Below, piece after piece: positions 27,360-36,448 of a DNA stretch of 64,000 nt; within the stretch, counting starts at the first letter, position 1, and each line of letters begins with the position of its first letter. Source of the stretch: Chitinophaga sp. S165 (GTDB taxonomy: Bacteria > Bacteroidota > Bacteroidia > Chitinophagales > Chitinophagaceae); contig NZ_QGTG01000006.1 of assembly GCF_003182155.1 (NCBI RefSeq), forward strand, positions 62,001-126,000. The letters run 5' to 3'. Under the pieces are notes generated by a model. It was not told the DNA's origin and made no database searches. It saw only the letters and a list, made by a program, of their open reading frames with translations. The position numbers and the translations under genes were made by a program.

Positions 27360-29558
27360 TTACTGGCCCAGTTCCAGCTGGTTTTTAATAAGATGATAAT
27401 AAGCTCCTTTACTGCGTATCAGTTCCTCGTGTGTACCGCATTCCACGATACAACCTTGTTCCATAACAACTATCTGGTGTGCATGCCTGACAGTACTGAG
27501 CCTGTGTGCCACTATGACGACTGTTTTACCAGGAAAGAAGTGTTCGAGGCTGTTTACGATAGCGCGTTCATTATGTGCATCCAGGGAGTTGGTGGCCTCA
27601 TCCAGGAATATATAGGCTGGATTCCGGTAGATCATTCTCGCGATCAGTAATCTTTGTTGCTGTCCCTGGCTGAGACCATATCCGTCTCTGCCAACGATGG
27701 TATCATAACCGAATGGCATGGCCGTAAAAAACTCATGTATGTTTGCCATTTTACAGGCTGCATATAGTCTTTCTGTGTTCCTGTCTGCAGCACCACAATA
27801 GATGTTATTGGCAATGGTATCCATGAAAACATAGCCGTCCTGCATCACCACGCCACATTGCTTGCGCCATGATCTTGCATTCACAGAAGAAAGTGTTTGG
27901 TCGCCGATCATGATCTGCCCTTTCACCGGTGCATAGAATTTCAGTAGCAGTTTGAGTAAGGTCGTCTTACCACTGCCACTCATACCTACAATAGCCGTTA
28001 TCTTTCCAGCGGGAATAGTAATATGAATATCATTCAGTACAATAGGAGAGTGTTGATGGCCATATTGGAAGCGTACATTTTTTAATACGATATCCTGACC
28101 ATTGGCTGCGGTCAGTGGCAGGACTGCCTGCTCATGCTGATCTTCATCAGGTTGATGTTGCACCTCTGCCATCCGTTGCATGCTGAAAAGAGTATTTTGT
28201 GAAGACCGGATGAAGTCTGCCAGTTGAAGTACCGGTGTGTTTAATTGCCCGCAGATATAGGTTATGGCTAACATCGTGCCCAGGGATAGTTCCCCTTTAA
28301 TAACCAGTATTGCTGCAAGCGATGTGATCAACACGTTCTTGACCTCATTAATGAACAGCCCAGTGCCCTGCATAAACTGGTCCATGCGCAGGCTGTCCAG
28401 TTTCAGATCAAATGATCTTTCCTGTATCTGCTGCCATTGCGTGCTTTTGATGTCTTCACTGCCGGTGAGTTTGATTTCCTGCATGGCCCCGAAGATCTCC
28501 AGCAGTATTTGCTGATTGGCCGCCAGGGCTTTGAACTTCTGCTGGTCCAGCATCTTTCTTTTTTCCTGGAATGAGTTTGCCCAGATGATGGACGATATTG
28601 CTCCTGCGAGGAAGAGCAAAAAGATCAGCAGGTGGTAATAAAGCAATACGCTTCCCAGCACAAGTGTGGTGATGGTAGCCATCACGAACGTAACAAACAC
28701 AGATGTCATAAAGTCTTCCACCCGCTGATTGTCAGCAATGCGTTGCATATTGTCCCCTGCATGACGATTATCAAAAAATGGAAGTGGCAATCGCATTAGC
28801 TTCAGAATGAAAGAGCGCAGCATTTGAATACTGATACGTGTGCCGAGTTTGTACAGTAGCCGTGCACGAATGAAATCCATTCCCATGCGACCCAGGAACA
28901 ACATTAATTGCCCAATACATATCAATAGTAAGAGCGGAATGTCATGTGAATTGATCCCCTTGTCTACAACTGCTTTTGTCAGTATTGGCACAAGTAGAGA
29001 GCATCCCGCTGCAAGCAGCAACGTGCCAAACACAGGGAGTAACTGTTTTCTATGAGCTTGCAGATAAGGATATAAAGTCTTTAATGAAACAACCGGTTCA
29101 GTGATACTTTCCTGCGCATAGAAATCGGCTGTAGGTTCGAGGAACAGCGCTCTGCCTGTGCCGCTGCCCGCGTCCTTCTGCCAGGCATCCATGAACTGAT
29201 CTTTGGTATACATGATAGTGCGGCCTAAAGCAGGATCTGCTACATAGGCATGTGTAGCTGTGATATCGTGCAACACAACGAAATGTTGTTTCTCCCAATG
29301 CAATACACAGGGGAGAGGCGCTTTTTGTGAGAGTACCGTGAACGGCAGTTCCGCGCTGAATGTTTTAAAACCCAGTTGTTCCCCCGCGGCAATAAGATCG
29401 GATATCGTCACGCCTTGTCGTGTGCTCTTAGTCAATTCCCGCAAGTGTTGCAAGGGGAACCGGCGACCATAATGCATTGCCACCATCTTCAGGCAGGTGG
29501 GACCACAGTCCATTACATCAGATTGTTTATAGAGTGGGAATTTTTTCGTCTTGAACAT
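27360..29558 (-). CDS. C39-peptidase ABC exporter (bacteriocin-processing)
   Basis: 732 residues. The N-terminal C39 peptidase has QSDVMDCGPTCLKM (Cys18), HFVVLHD (His92) and ADPA (Asp108). Six membrane segments span about residues 160-430. The ATPase has Walker A GMSGSGKTTLLK, signature LSQGQQQRL, Walker B YIFLDEATNSLD and the switch His in VIVAHRLST. It should cleave the precursor after its double glycine and export the core. It is the first gene of the four-gene minus-strand operon. All active-site residues look intact. Confidence 0.95.
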   Translation of the reverse strand: MFKTKKFPLYKQSDVMDCGPTCLKMVAMHYGRRFPLQHLRELTKSTRQGVTISDLIAAGEQLGFKTFSAELPFTVLSQKAPLPCVLHWEKQHFVVLHDITATHAYVADPALGRTIMYTKDQFMDAWQKDAGSGTGRALFLEPTADFYAQESITEPVVSLKTLYPYLQAHRKQLLPVFGTLLLAAGCSLLVPILTKAVVDKGINSHDIPLLLLICIGQLMLFLGRMGMDFIRARLLYKLGTRISIQMLRSFILKLMRLPLPFFDNRHAGDNMQRIADNQRVEDFMTSVFVTFVMATITTLVLGSVLLYYHLLIFLLFLAGAISSIIWANSFQEKRKMLDQQKFKALAANQQILLEIFGAMQEIKLTGSEDIKSTQWQQIQERSFDLKLDSLRMDQFMQGTGLFINEVKNVLITSLAAILVIKGELSLGTMLAITYICGQLNTPVLQLADFIRSSQNTLFSMQRMAEVQHQPDEDQHEQAVLPLTAANGQDIVLKNVRFQYGHQHSPIVLNDIHITIPAGKITAIVGMSGSGKTTLLKLLLKFYAPVKGQIMIGDQTLSSVNARSWRKQCGVVMQDGYVFMDTIANNIYCGAADRNTERLYAACKMANIHEFFTAMPFGYDTIVGRDGYGLSQGQQQRLLIARMIYRNPAYIFLDEATNSLDAHNERAIVNSLEHFFPGKTVVIVAHRLSTVRHAHQIVVMEQGCIVECGTHEELIRSKGAYYHLIKNQLELGQ

Positions 29559-29576
29559 GCTGTCGGGTTTTCAGAC

Positions 29577-29606
29577 CAAATATAAATAAATGTAACATTG
29601 TTGCAA
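29577..29606 (-). promoter_or_regulatory. Promoter of the lanthipeptide biosynthesis operon
   Basis: On the minus strand TTG (complement of 29604-29606) is followed after 19 bases by TATATTTG (complement of 29577-29584), a full match to the -7 consensus TAnnTTTG. The predicted start leaves a leader of only about 10-15 bases before the exporter ATG at 29558. Confidence 0.65.
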
Positions 29607-29631
29607 ATAATAAAATCTACCCTTATCTTTA
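29601..29631 (+). promoter_or_regulatory. Promoter of the DUF3526 permease genes
   Basis: TTG at 29601-29603 and TATCTTTA at 29624-29631 are 20 bases apart. The -33 element overlaps the -33 element of the divergent operon promoter, so the two promoters share DNA and may compete or respond to one regulator. A leader of about 105 bases precedes the ATG at 29742. Confidence 0.5.
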
Positions 29632-29741
29632 CATCCGTGAAATAATACACATACTATCGAAACTGATGTAACAACGTCATACTGTACCGCGTGAGGCCTC
29701 GCCCCCGGTAACAGGACCTCTATTGCTATAATTAAGCCTTT

Positions 29742-31139
29742 ATGCTAAGAACTGTAATCGTCAAAGAATTGCGGATGTACTCCCGCATGCCTGCTATTTA
29801 CGTTGTATGGCTGATCCTTTGTATACTGCTGTGTGCAGCATTGGTCACGGCACAGCGTTCGCAGAATATGTTACTGCAGGAGCAACAGGAGGCGTCCGAT
29901 ACTTTCAGGCATCAGTGGGAAACACTACACGTAGATAATGCACATGGCGCTGCGCATTATGGTACTTACGTTTTCAGTAAGCCTTCCCTCTTATATTCAT
30001 TTGATAAAGGCATCACAGATTTCACTGGTAATGTATACCGTATAGAAGCGCATAAGCAGCATGGTTTTCTTGCTCCTCCGGTACCTGCGTCCGGCAGCTA
30101 TGTACGTTTCGGCAGTCTGACAGTGGCCACTGTATTACAGTTATTCCTGCCGCTGTTCCTGATCTTTCTGTGCTTTGATATGTATACTAAAGAGAGAGAA
30201 GCCGGCACATTGCAACTCCTGCAACTGCAGGGTGCAGGAAATAGTTTACTGCTCACTGGAAAGATAATGACAGCACTTTTATTAACCGGTTTACTGCTTG
30301 TCACAGCATGGCTGGTGCTCATACCACTGCTGATAATACAGCAGGATACGTATCGGGTAAGTTATGATCGCCTTGCAGGAATATTGTTCGCGTATTTCAT
30401 ATATGCTGCTTTCTTTGCCTTATTGAGTGTGATGATCTCTTTCATGGTAAAACGATCTGGTACTGCCTTGCTGATCCTGTTGGGTGTATGGCTGGCGACC
30501 GTCATCTTACTGCCAAGAATGCTATCGGTCATATCAGAAGGAAGAACACCTTTACCTTCTCATTTCTCGGTACAAAAGAAAATGTCCGATGCAGAGAAAT
30601 TTGGTCTGGATGGCAAGTCGCCCAGAACTGTGCGTCAGCAAAGATTCAACGACTCGCTGCTAAAGAAGTACCGGGTGGATAGTCTTTCACGTCTGCCCGT
30701 TAATGCAGCGGCGTTATGGATGCAGGCTACTGAAGACTACAATGAACGTATCTATGAAACTTACATGGGAGCTGTGGATAGTCTGATACAAGCGCAAAAT
30801 AGCTATGACGCCTATGCGAGATGGATAGATCCATTCATGGCATTGCGGGAAATCTCTATGGGATTATGCGGTACCGATCTTACTGCTGTTACACATTTTC
30901 AACGTGCAGCCCGGAATTACCGGAACGATTTTATCCGCCAGTTGAATAACAAACTTGAGCAGGGAGGAAAAGCAGGTCCGGAATTTTACAGGCAGATGAA
31001 GCCATTTTCTTATATACAACCACCGGTACAAGAGGTTTATAAACGACTGATGCCCGCTTATCTGGCATTGATCGCATGGTTGTGTATGCCGCTTGCCGGA
31101 CTACTTTTTTTCAACAGACGTAAAACAATATTCTACTGA
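29742..31139 (+). CDS. ABC-2-type permease, DUF3526 family
   Basis: 465 residues with an N-terminal membrane segment (YVVWLILCILLCAALV), a large extracytoplasmic loop, and five further segments including MYTKEREAGTLQLLQLQGAG, the amphipathic motif of ABC-2/NosY-like permeases. DUF3526 permeases often flank Bacteroidota lanthipeptide genes. They may provide self-protection or a second export step (inference). It overlaps the next permease gene by one base (stop/start TGATG). No separate ATPase for it is encoded in the window. Confidence 0.85.
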   Translation: MLRTVIVKELRMYSRMPAIYVVWLILCILLCAALVTAQRSQNMLLQEQQEASDTFRHQWETLHVDNAHGAAHYGTYVFSKPSLLYSFDKGITDFTGNVYRIEAHKQHGFLAPPVPASGSYVRFGSLTVATVLQLFLPLFLIFLCFDMYTKEREAGTLQLLQLQGAGNSLLLTGKIMTALLLTGLLLVTAWLVLIPLLIIQQDTYRVSYDRLAGILFAYFIYAAFFALLSVMISFMVKRSGTALLILLGVWLATVILLPRMLSVISEGRTPLPSHFSVQKKMSDAEKFGLDGKSPRTVRQQRFNDSLLKKYRVDSLSRLPVNAAALWMQATEDYNERIYETYMGAVDSLIQAQNSYDAYARWIDPFMALREISMGLCGTDLTAVTHFQRAARNYRNDFIRQLNNKLEQGGKAGPEFYRQMKPFSYIQPPVQEVYKRLMPAYLALIAWLCMPLAGLLFFNRRKTIFY

Positions 31140-32554
31140 TGTCCCGCTTCATTACTATCCTCCGATTTGAATGGAAATGGTTACTACGTTACCGTTTGTT
31201 TTTTCCCGTGGTATTGTTGTTGACGGTCACCGGCATTGCCGCGCTCTATTATGGACATACAGTAGTACAGGAGCGAAAGAATACACTGGAAGATATCTAC
31301 ACGAACGATACACATCGTTTTGATAGTCTCGTAAATAGATTCGCCACGGCGGATACGGCTACAGCTGAAGGGAAAAGTATTTACAGGCAGTTGTCCCATC
31401 CTGCGGTAGTGCAGTTCCAGTTGAAGCCTGCTGCGGTATTGCCACCTGCTCCACTTGCCATGTTGTCGCTGGGGATGAGTGATGTTGCCGGTTACTACCA
31501 TCGCCTGGAAGTGAACTGGAGTTACCTGCATAGTGAGGAGAAGATCAATAATCCTCTGAAGTTGCTGACGGGCAATATCGACTTGTCCTTTTTACTGGTT
31601 TACATCTTTCCGTTGTTGTTAATAGGAGTAAGTTATAACATCGTGTCGAGAGAAGAGGAACACGGAACATTTTCCTTACTGTTAATGCAGGGTGCAAAAC
31701 CGCTAGTCCTTTTACTTGCCAGAATGCTGATCAGATGGATGTTGTTCTTTCTGCTTTTTATGCTGCTGGCAAGTGCAGTCCCTATTATACAAGGTGGTGG
31801 ATGGTACGAATTATTGCCCTGGGGTGTTGTTACTGCCGCCTATATATTTTTCTGGTGTATGCTGATATGTTTAATCGCAGCCTTCAGAAAATCTTCCGGC
31901 TTTAATATCGCTGCTATGATCACTGCATGGATCCTGTTATTGATCCTGTTACCTGCATTCTTCCGGCTGAAGGCGGACGACAGGAAAGTGACCACTCAGA
32001 CCGCTACCATTGCTGCAGAACAGCGTGAACAGGAATGGGCATTATGGGATATGCCCAGGAAAGCACTTTTGGATAGCTTTTACGCCCATTATCCCCGTTA
32101 CCGGGATGCAGGAGCCTATGATACAAGTGCTGCCAGTTCACGTCGTTTAATGGCCTATTATGATATGGTAACGCGAAAGATGGACCGCTTTGTAGCAAAG
32201 GATGAATCTATCCGAAAACAACAACACGAAGAAATGGTAACAGGGTACTACTATTGTCCGGCAGTCTATACTCAGTCGCTTCTCAACCAGGTGGCCCATA
32301 CAGATGTAGCAGACTATAGTCATTATGAGAACGAAATAAAAGACTTTCACCAGGAATGGAAATCCTATTTCTTTCCTTTCTTTTTCAGCCACAAAGTGTT
32401 TGCTCCGGCAGATTACGCCAGTATACCCGTTTTTCATCATACATCATTATCTATTTATAGCAGCATATTGCGGGGCACATTTTATTTACTGTCCCTGTCC
32501 GTTATACTGGGTGTTGCTGCCCTTTACCTGTTGAACAAACATGATCACCATTAA
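31139..32554 (+). CDS. ABC-2-type permease, DUF3526 family
   Basis: 471 residues, a paralogue of the preceding permease: N-terminal RFEWKWLLRYRLFFPVVLLL segment, large external loop, then NIVSREEEHGTFSLLLMQGA and several membrane segments, ending with RGTFYLLSLSVILGVAALYLL. The two presumably form a heterodimeric transporter. The downstream receptor gene starts 10 bp beyond its stop, so the three are one operon. The missing ATPase is notable. Confidence 0.85.
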   Translation: MSRFITILRFEWKWLLRYRLFFPVVLLLTVTGIAALYYGHTVVQERKNTLEDIYTNDTHRFDSLVNRFATADTATAEGKSIYRQLSHPAVVQFQLKPAAVLPPAPLAMLSLGMSDVAGYYHRLEVNWSYLHSEEKINNPLKLLTGNIDLSFLLVYIFPLLLIGVSYNIVSREEEHGTFSLLLMQGAKPLVLLLARMLIRWMLFFLLFMLLASAVPIIQGGGWYELLPWGVVTAAYIFFWCMLICLIAAFRKSSGFNIAAMITAWILLLILLPAFFRLKADDRKVTTQTATIAAEQREQEWALWDMPRKALLDSFYAHYPRYRDAGAYDTSAASSRRLMAYYDMVTRKMDRFVAKDESIRKQQHEEMVTGYYYCPAVYTQSLLNQVAHTDVADYSHYENEIKDFHQEWKSYFFPFFFSHKVFAPADYASIPVFHHTSLSIYSSILRGTFYLLSLSVILGVAALYLLNKHDHH

Positions 32555-32564
32555 AATATGCACC

Positions 32565-34694
32565 ATGAATAAAATGTACCGATTATTGCTATTCTCTTTG
32601 CTCATCACACTGGCAGCACAGGCTCAGCACTCCGGAGATTCTATGAAAGTCCGACACCTCAGGGAGGTGAATGTGGAAACCAGAAAACGCACCGTAAAGA
32701 CCGACAGCCTCTCTGCCACGCTCAAATTAGGAGGACGCCTGTTGGAAACGCCGCAGAACATTACCGGTATCAGCAACCGCCTGTTGCAATTGCAAGGCGG
32801 TTTTGAAATGAAAGATGCACTGCGTAACGCCAGTGGCGTATACCTCTCTACCGATAATGTGTTCTCTGGCGCCAATACGATCACCATGCGCGGCTTCAAT
32901 GCGAATATTTCCCGCAATGGTCTTATCGGCGGAGGTACCTATGAAAATTCACAGGAAGACGAGTCTATCATTGAAAGCGTTGAAGTAGTGAAAGGGCCTG
33001 CAGGGTTTATCAATGGGTATGGTGAGCCTGGCGGTGCTATTAACGTGGTGACTAAAACGCCTGGAAAATCAAGGATCTTTAATGTGACCGCTACCGCAGG
33101 GTCGTTCAGCTTTTATCGCGCAACAATAGATTATGGCAGTGCTGTAAAAGAGAAAGGGTTTTCTTATCGGATAAATGGCGCCGTAGAAACACAAAACTAT
33201 TTTGCTGACTGGTTCAATAAAAAGAAATATGTATTATCGCCGGTAGTACAGTACAATTTCAATAAACGTACATATCTGTTACTCGAGTATAACATGATCT
33301 TAAGCCGTGCGGAAAATGGTACGCAATTCACGAAGGGCGGTTACGACAGTACTATCCTTAAAGACGGCCGCCGGAACAATTATATGGCCGATCCAGGATT
33401 GCCTGTTTCAAAGGCAGATGAGCATACTGTGAGACTACAGTTTGTACATTCCTTTAACGATAATTGGAAACTTACGTCCCAATCCTCATTTAAAACTTCA
33501 CCCTTTGATCAGTGGACGTTTTACAAAGGCGGCACTTTCAATGCGGTAAGCTTTGACGCCGACGGCACAACCACGCGTAGTACTTTTAATCATCGCAGAA
33601 GAGGACAAACAGGTTCTTCACAGTTGTTTCTGAACGGTACATTCAAGACCGGTCAGCTTTTTACACATCGTTTACTGACAGGGATCGACTATACTAATTC
33701 ACAGGACTCTATTTACCAGGCAGTAGGCTCCAGGTTGTTTCCGTTTGATCAATATCACCTGAAGTATGGTGAGAATACAGATAGCCTACGCTTGTTCAAT
33801 AAGTTGTACACCTACAACACTTTCAACGAATGGCTGGCCGCTTATGCTTATGATGCGGTTAGTATTGGTAAGAAAGTGATCATTTCTTTCGGTGGACGAT
33901 TTACTTACAATGAAGTATCCAAAAGAAGTTATTCTGCTCCTCAGAAGAAAAACTATTACTACAATTCTTTTACGCCGAGAGCAGGTATTACGTGGATGGT
34001 ACTGAACAGCATGAGTGTATATGCTTTGTATGATCAGTCTTTCCAGCCACAGGTCGGTGTCAGTGCAAATGGAGATTTATATATTCCCCTCAGAAGTAAA
34101 AATACAGAGGCCGGTATCAAAAAGGAATGGTTCAGTGGATTATTGTCCACTACGGTATCGGGATATGTCATCAAACGGAATAATGTATTGTCTTATGATG
34201 CAGCAGCAGGTATGACACGTCAGATAGGACAGGTAAGAAGTAAGGGGCTGGAGCTGGATGTATTGGGAATGCCGGTGGATAATCTGACCGTGTCCGTGAA
34301 TTATGCACTTATGTCGTCCATTATCAGTGAGGACGCTAATGAAGCTAATGTAGGTAAACGTTATGCCAGGGGGCCTAAACAACAGGTGAACGCCTGGATA
34401 ATGTATGGTATCAGGAATGGCAGTCTCAAAGGATTGTCTTTTAGCCTCGGAGAAACGACGGCTATTAAAAGAGGTACTGCTGCAAACATTGACATTCCCG
34501 ATTTTACGAAGCTGGACGCAAGTGTAGCATATGACCGAGGCAAATATTTTATACGCGTGTTGCTGGACAATATTACGAATGAACGATATATGGCGTCCGG
34601 CGACAGAAAAGCAGGCAATGCATCCTCCGGCATCTGGTATTACACCGAAGGGGCGCCATTCAGCGGTAAAGTGCAGGTAGGGATTCGTTTATAG
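32565..34694 (+). CDS. TonB-dependent receptor, siderophore-receptor (FhuA-like) class
   Basis: About 709 residues from ATG 32565; 32574 is also possible. Signal peptide LLLFSLLITLAAQAQ. The plug domain has ETPQNITGISNRLL, SGANTITMRGFNANISRNG and ESVEVVKGPAGFINGYGEPGGAINVVTK, typical of TIGR01783 siderophore receptors. A 22-strand barrel follows, ending GKVQVGIRL. There is no N-terminal CarboxypepD domain. It lies in the operon with the two permeases beside the lanthipeptide genes, so its ligand could be a metallophore or the lanthipeptide itself (inference). Confidence 0.9.
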   Translation: MNKMYRLLLFSLLITLAAQAQHSGDSMKVRHLREVNVETRKRTVKTDSLSATLKLGGRLLETPQNITGISNRLLQLQGGFEMKDALRNASGVYLSTDNVFSGANTITMRGFNANISRNGLIGGGTYENSQEDESIIESVEVVKGPAGFINGYGEPGGAINVVTKTPGKSRIFNVTATAGSFSFYRATIDYGSAVKEKGFSYRINGAVETQNYFADWFNKKKYVLSPVVQYNFNKRTYLLLEYNMILSRAENGTQFTKGGYDSTILKDGRRNNYMADPGLPVSKADEHTVRLQFVHSFNDNWKLTSQSSFKTSPFDQWTFYKGGTFNAVSFDADGTTTRSTFNHRRRGQTGSSQLFLNGTFKTGQLFTHRLLTGIDYTNSQDSIYQAVGSRLFPFDQYHLKYGENTDSLRLFNKLYTYNTFNEWLAAYAYDAVSIGKKVIISFGGRFTYNEVSKRSYSAPQKKNYYYNSFTPRAGITWMVLNSMSVYALYDQSFQPQVGVSANGDLYIPLRSKNTEAGIKKEWFSGLLSTTVSGYVIKRNNVLSYDAAAGMTRQIGQVRSKGLELDVLGMPVDNLTVSVNYALMSSIISEDANEANVGKRYARGPKQQVNAWIMYGIRNGSLKGLSFSLGETTAIKRGTAANIDIPDFTKLDASVAYDRGKYFIRVLLDNITNERYMASGDRKAGNASSGIWYYTEGAPFSGKVQVGIRL

Positions 34695-34701
34695 ATATGT
34701 A

Positions 34702-34756
34702 TAATTTTGCTATCATTAAGAAATAATCTTATATTGTGTATGAGATTATTTCTTAA
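34702..34756 (+). promoter_or_regulatory. Promoter and 5' hairpin of the small secreted protein gene
   Basis: TAATTTTG at 34702-34709 matches the -7 consensus. A 14-bp perfect inverted repeat (34716-34729 and 34743-34756, 13-base spacer) begins just downstream, so the hairpin would form at the very 5' end of the transcript, ahead of the ATG at 34778. It could protect the mRNA or serve as an operator; it has no T-run and is not a normal terminator. Confidence 0.45.
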
Positions 34757-34777
34757 CCCAAATCACATAGTTATCTT

Positions 34778-35122
34778 ATGAAAAAAGTTTTCCCAATTAC
34801 CCTGATCGTATGCCTTTTATTCTCATTTTCAGGATTAAACGCTGCTGGTAGCCATTCGCAGAAAGTGCCTGCGAAACAAACTGCTTTTTTTTATGATACT
34901 GATGGTACGCTGACCGGTACCCCTTATGGTGATATTGTATGGCATATCAGCCCGGGTGGCCCTACTCCATCATTTATCACTTATACCAACAATGGAGTTA
35001 CCTATGGCCCTATTGCTTTCCAGGGAAGTGGTGGCGCCTACACTGCAGGTGGACCAAGAGCACTTGGTATCATCTATGCACAGGTAGTTAACGGCAATCT
35101 TTCTTTTACCACTATCTGGTAA
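34778..35122 (+). CDS. Small secreted protein of unknown function
   Basis: 114 residues with a clear SPI signal peptide (LIVCLLFSFSGLNAAGSHS). The mature part, about 90 residues, is rich in Gly, Thr, Tyr and aromatic residues and looks like a compact beta-sandwich (FFYDTDGTLTG, GDIVWHISPGGPTPS, LSFTTIW). No Cys. I recognise no family. It lies downstream of the receptor gene of the lanthipeptide island, with its own promoter and 5' hairpin, so it is probably strongly and separately expressed. Confidence 0.65.
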   Translation: MKKVFPITLIVCLLFSFSGLNAAGSHSQKVPAKQTAFFYDTDGTLTGTPYGDIVWHISPGGPTPSFITYTNNGVTYGPIAFQGSGGAYTAGGPRALGIIYAQVVNGNLSFTTIW

Positions 35123-35131
35123 ATGATAATT

Positions 35132-35180
35132 CCACTTTACAAGTTCCGCTCCATTTACACAGAGCGAAACTTGCCAAAGT
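35132..35180 (+). terminator. Long 3' hairpin after the small secreted protein gene
   Basis: CACTTT at 35132-35137 pairs with AAAGTG at 35175-35180, and 35139-35150 pairs with 35161-35172 with one mismatch. The result is an 18-pair stem. No T-run follows, so it is a transcript-end or mRNA-stabilising hairpin, or a factor-assisted terminator, rather than a standard one. Confidence 0.4.
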
Positions 35181-35567
35181 GAAATTCCTGTCCGATGAGT
35201 ATGCAAATTACTCTCTTATAATGAGTTAAATAAGCGTAATACTGCGGAAGATCCTGCGTAGAACTACTGATTATTCTACGATGATATAAACCGTACGGAC
35301 AGAGCATTACAGCAATTACAAAGTATTTTGATGGTCTGGAAAGGAAGCGCGGAAACAGCTTCTTTTCCGGGCCTTTCATTTTCAAACACCCTATATAAAA
35401 CGACCTCAAAAATGACCAGAGTTAAAGCATTCATTATGCAAAAAAGCAGTTACAGTGAAATAGTCCGCACACTATTGATAGTAGCCCTCATCCTGCTGGC
35501 AGCATCCCGGCTGAAAAGATAGTGTTAACGCTCCCTCCATTAGCCTTTTTAGCGTACCTTTAGGCAC
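35181..35567. other. Intergenic region before the AraC gene
   Basis: About 390 bases without a convincing gene. A frame ending at 35522 contains a possible 28-residue single-span peptide from 35436 (SYSEIVRTLLIVALILLAAS), which I do not call. TACCTTTA at 35555-35562 is one base off the -7 consensus and lies immediately upstream of the AraC start at 35568, which would give an almost leaderless message. Confidence 0.35.
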
Positions 35568-36419
35568 ATGATCAGAGACAATCTTTACGAACCTTTCCAG
35601 ATACTACTGAAAGAAGTATTAGATGTTTGTCCCCGGCCGGAACATAAACACACATTCTTTGAATTTGTGTACATCGTATCCGGTTCGGGAGATCAGCGTA
35701 TCAACCAGGACCGATATCCTTATAAAGCGGGAAACCTGTTCTTGCTTACACCGGAAGATGCACACTGTTTTGAAATAGATCAGCCAACACAATTCCTTTT
35801 CATCCGTTTCAATGATCTCTATATCAGGTCAAACAAATTGCAACTGACAGATCAGGAGCGAATGGAATTTATCCTCAAGAATGCCAGTCATCAACCAGGC
35901 TGTATCATCAGGAATACTGCCGACAATAGTATTATCGGCCCTCTTATGGAAGCGATCGTACGGGAACAGGAGAATAACGCCCTGTATAATCGCGAGCTGA
36001 TACAACAATATGTGAACACATTGATCCTGATCGTGGCGAGGAATATCGCCGCCGGATTGCCTGAAAAAATAAGTGAGCAAACAGAAGAAAAGGCCCTGGA
36101 TATCCTGCAGTATATCCAGCAGCATATATATCAGCCAGAAAAGATCAAAGCCGAATATATCAGCAAACACCTGGGGATTTCCGAGAGCTACCTGGGACGG
36201 TACTTTAAAAAGCATGCAAACGAAACGATGCAGCAGTATATTACCAACTACAAGCTTAAACTGATTGAAAACAGGCTGCTGCATAGTAATCTGCGCATTG
36301 TAGAAATTGCAGACGAATTCGGATTTACAGACAAGAGCCACTTCAACCGTATCTTTAAAAAGTACAGAGGCATGAACCCTTCTGAATTCAGAAAGGGCGC
36401 TATAACAGAACGCCATTAG
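35568..36419 (+). CDS. AraC-family transcriptional regulator
   Basis: 283 residues. An N-terminal cupin domain (FFEFVYIVSGSGDQRINQDRY, GNLFLLTPEDAHCFEI) is followed by a C-terminal double helix-turn-helix of about 100 residues (AEYISKHLGISESYLGRYFKKH and IVEIADEFGFTDKSHFNRIFKKYRGMNPSEFR). It senses a small ligand and binds DNA. The target is not evident; the lanthipeptide island to the left and the copper genes to the right are both candidates. Confidence 0.92.
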   Translation: MIRDNLYEPFQILLKEVLDVCPRPEHKHTFFEFVYIVSGSGDQRINQDRYPYKAGNLFLLTPEDAHCFEIDQPTQFLFIRFNDLYIRSNKLQLTDQERMEFILKNASHQPGCIIRNTADNSIIGPLMEAIVREQENNALYNRELIQQYVNTLILIVARNIAAGLPEKISEQTEEKALDILQYIQQHIYQPEKIKAEYISKHLGISESYLGRYFKKHANETMQQYITNYKLKLIENRLLHSNLRIVEIADEFGFTDKSHFNRIFKKYRGMNPSEFRKGAITERH

Positions 36420-36448
36420 GGTACACCTCGATATTAATTTATGATGTC

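Noticed and set aside
35436-35522. Possible 28-residue membrane peptide
   Set aside because: Hydrophobic stretch is plausible, but there is no ribosome site, promoter or homology to support it.
35829-36416. 195-codon minus-strand frame
   Set aside because: Antisense of the AraC gene.
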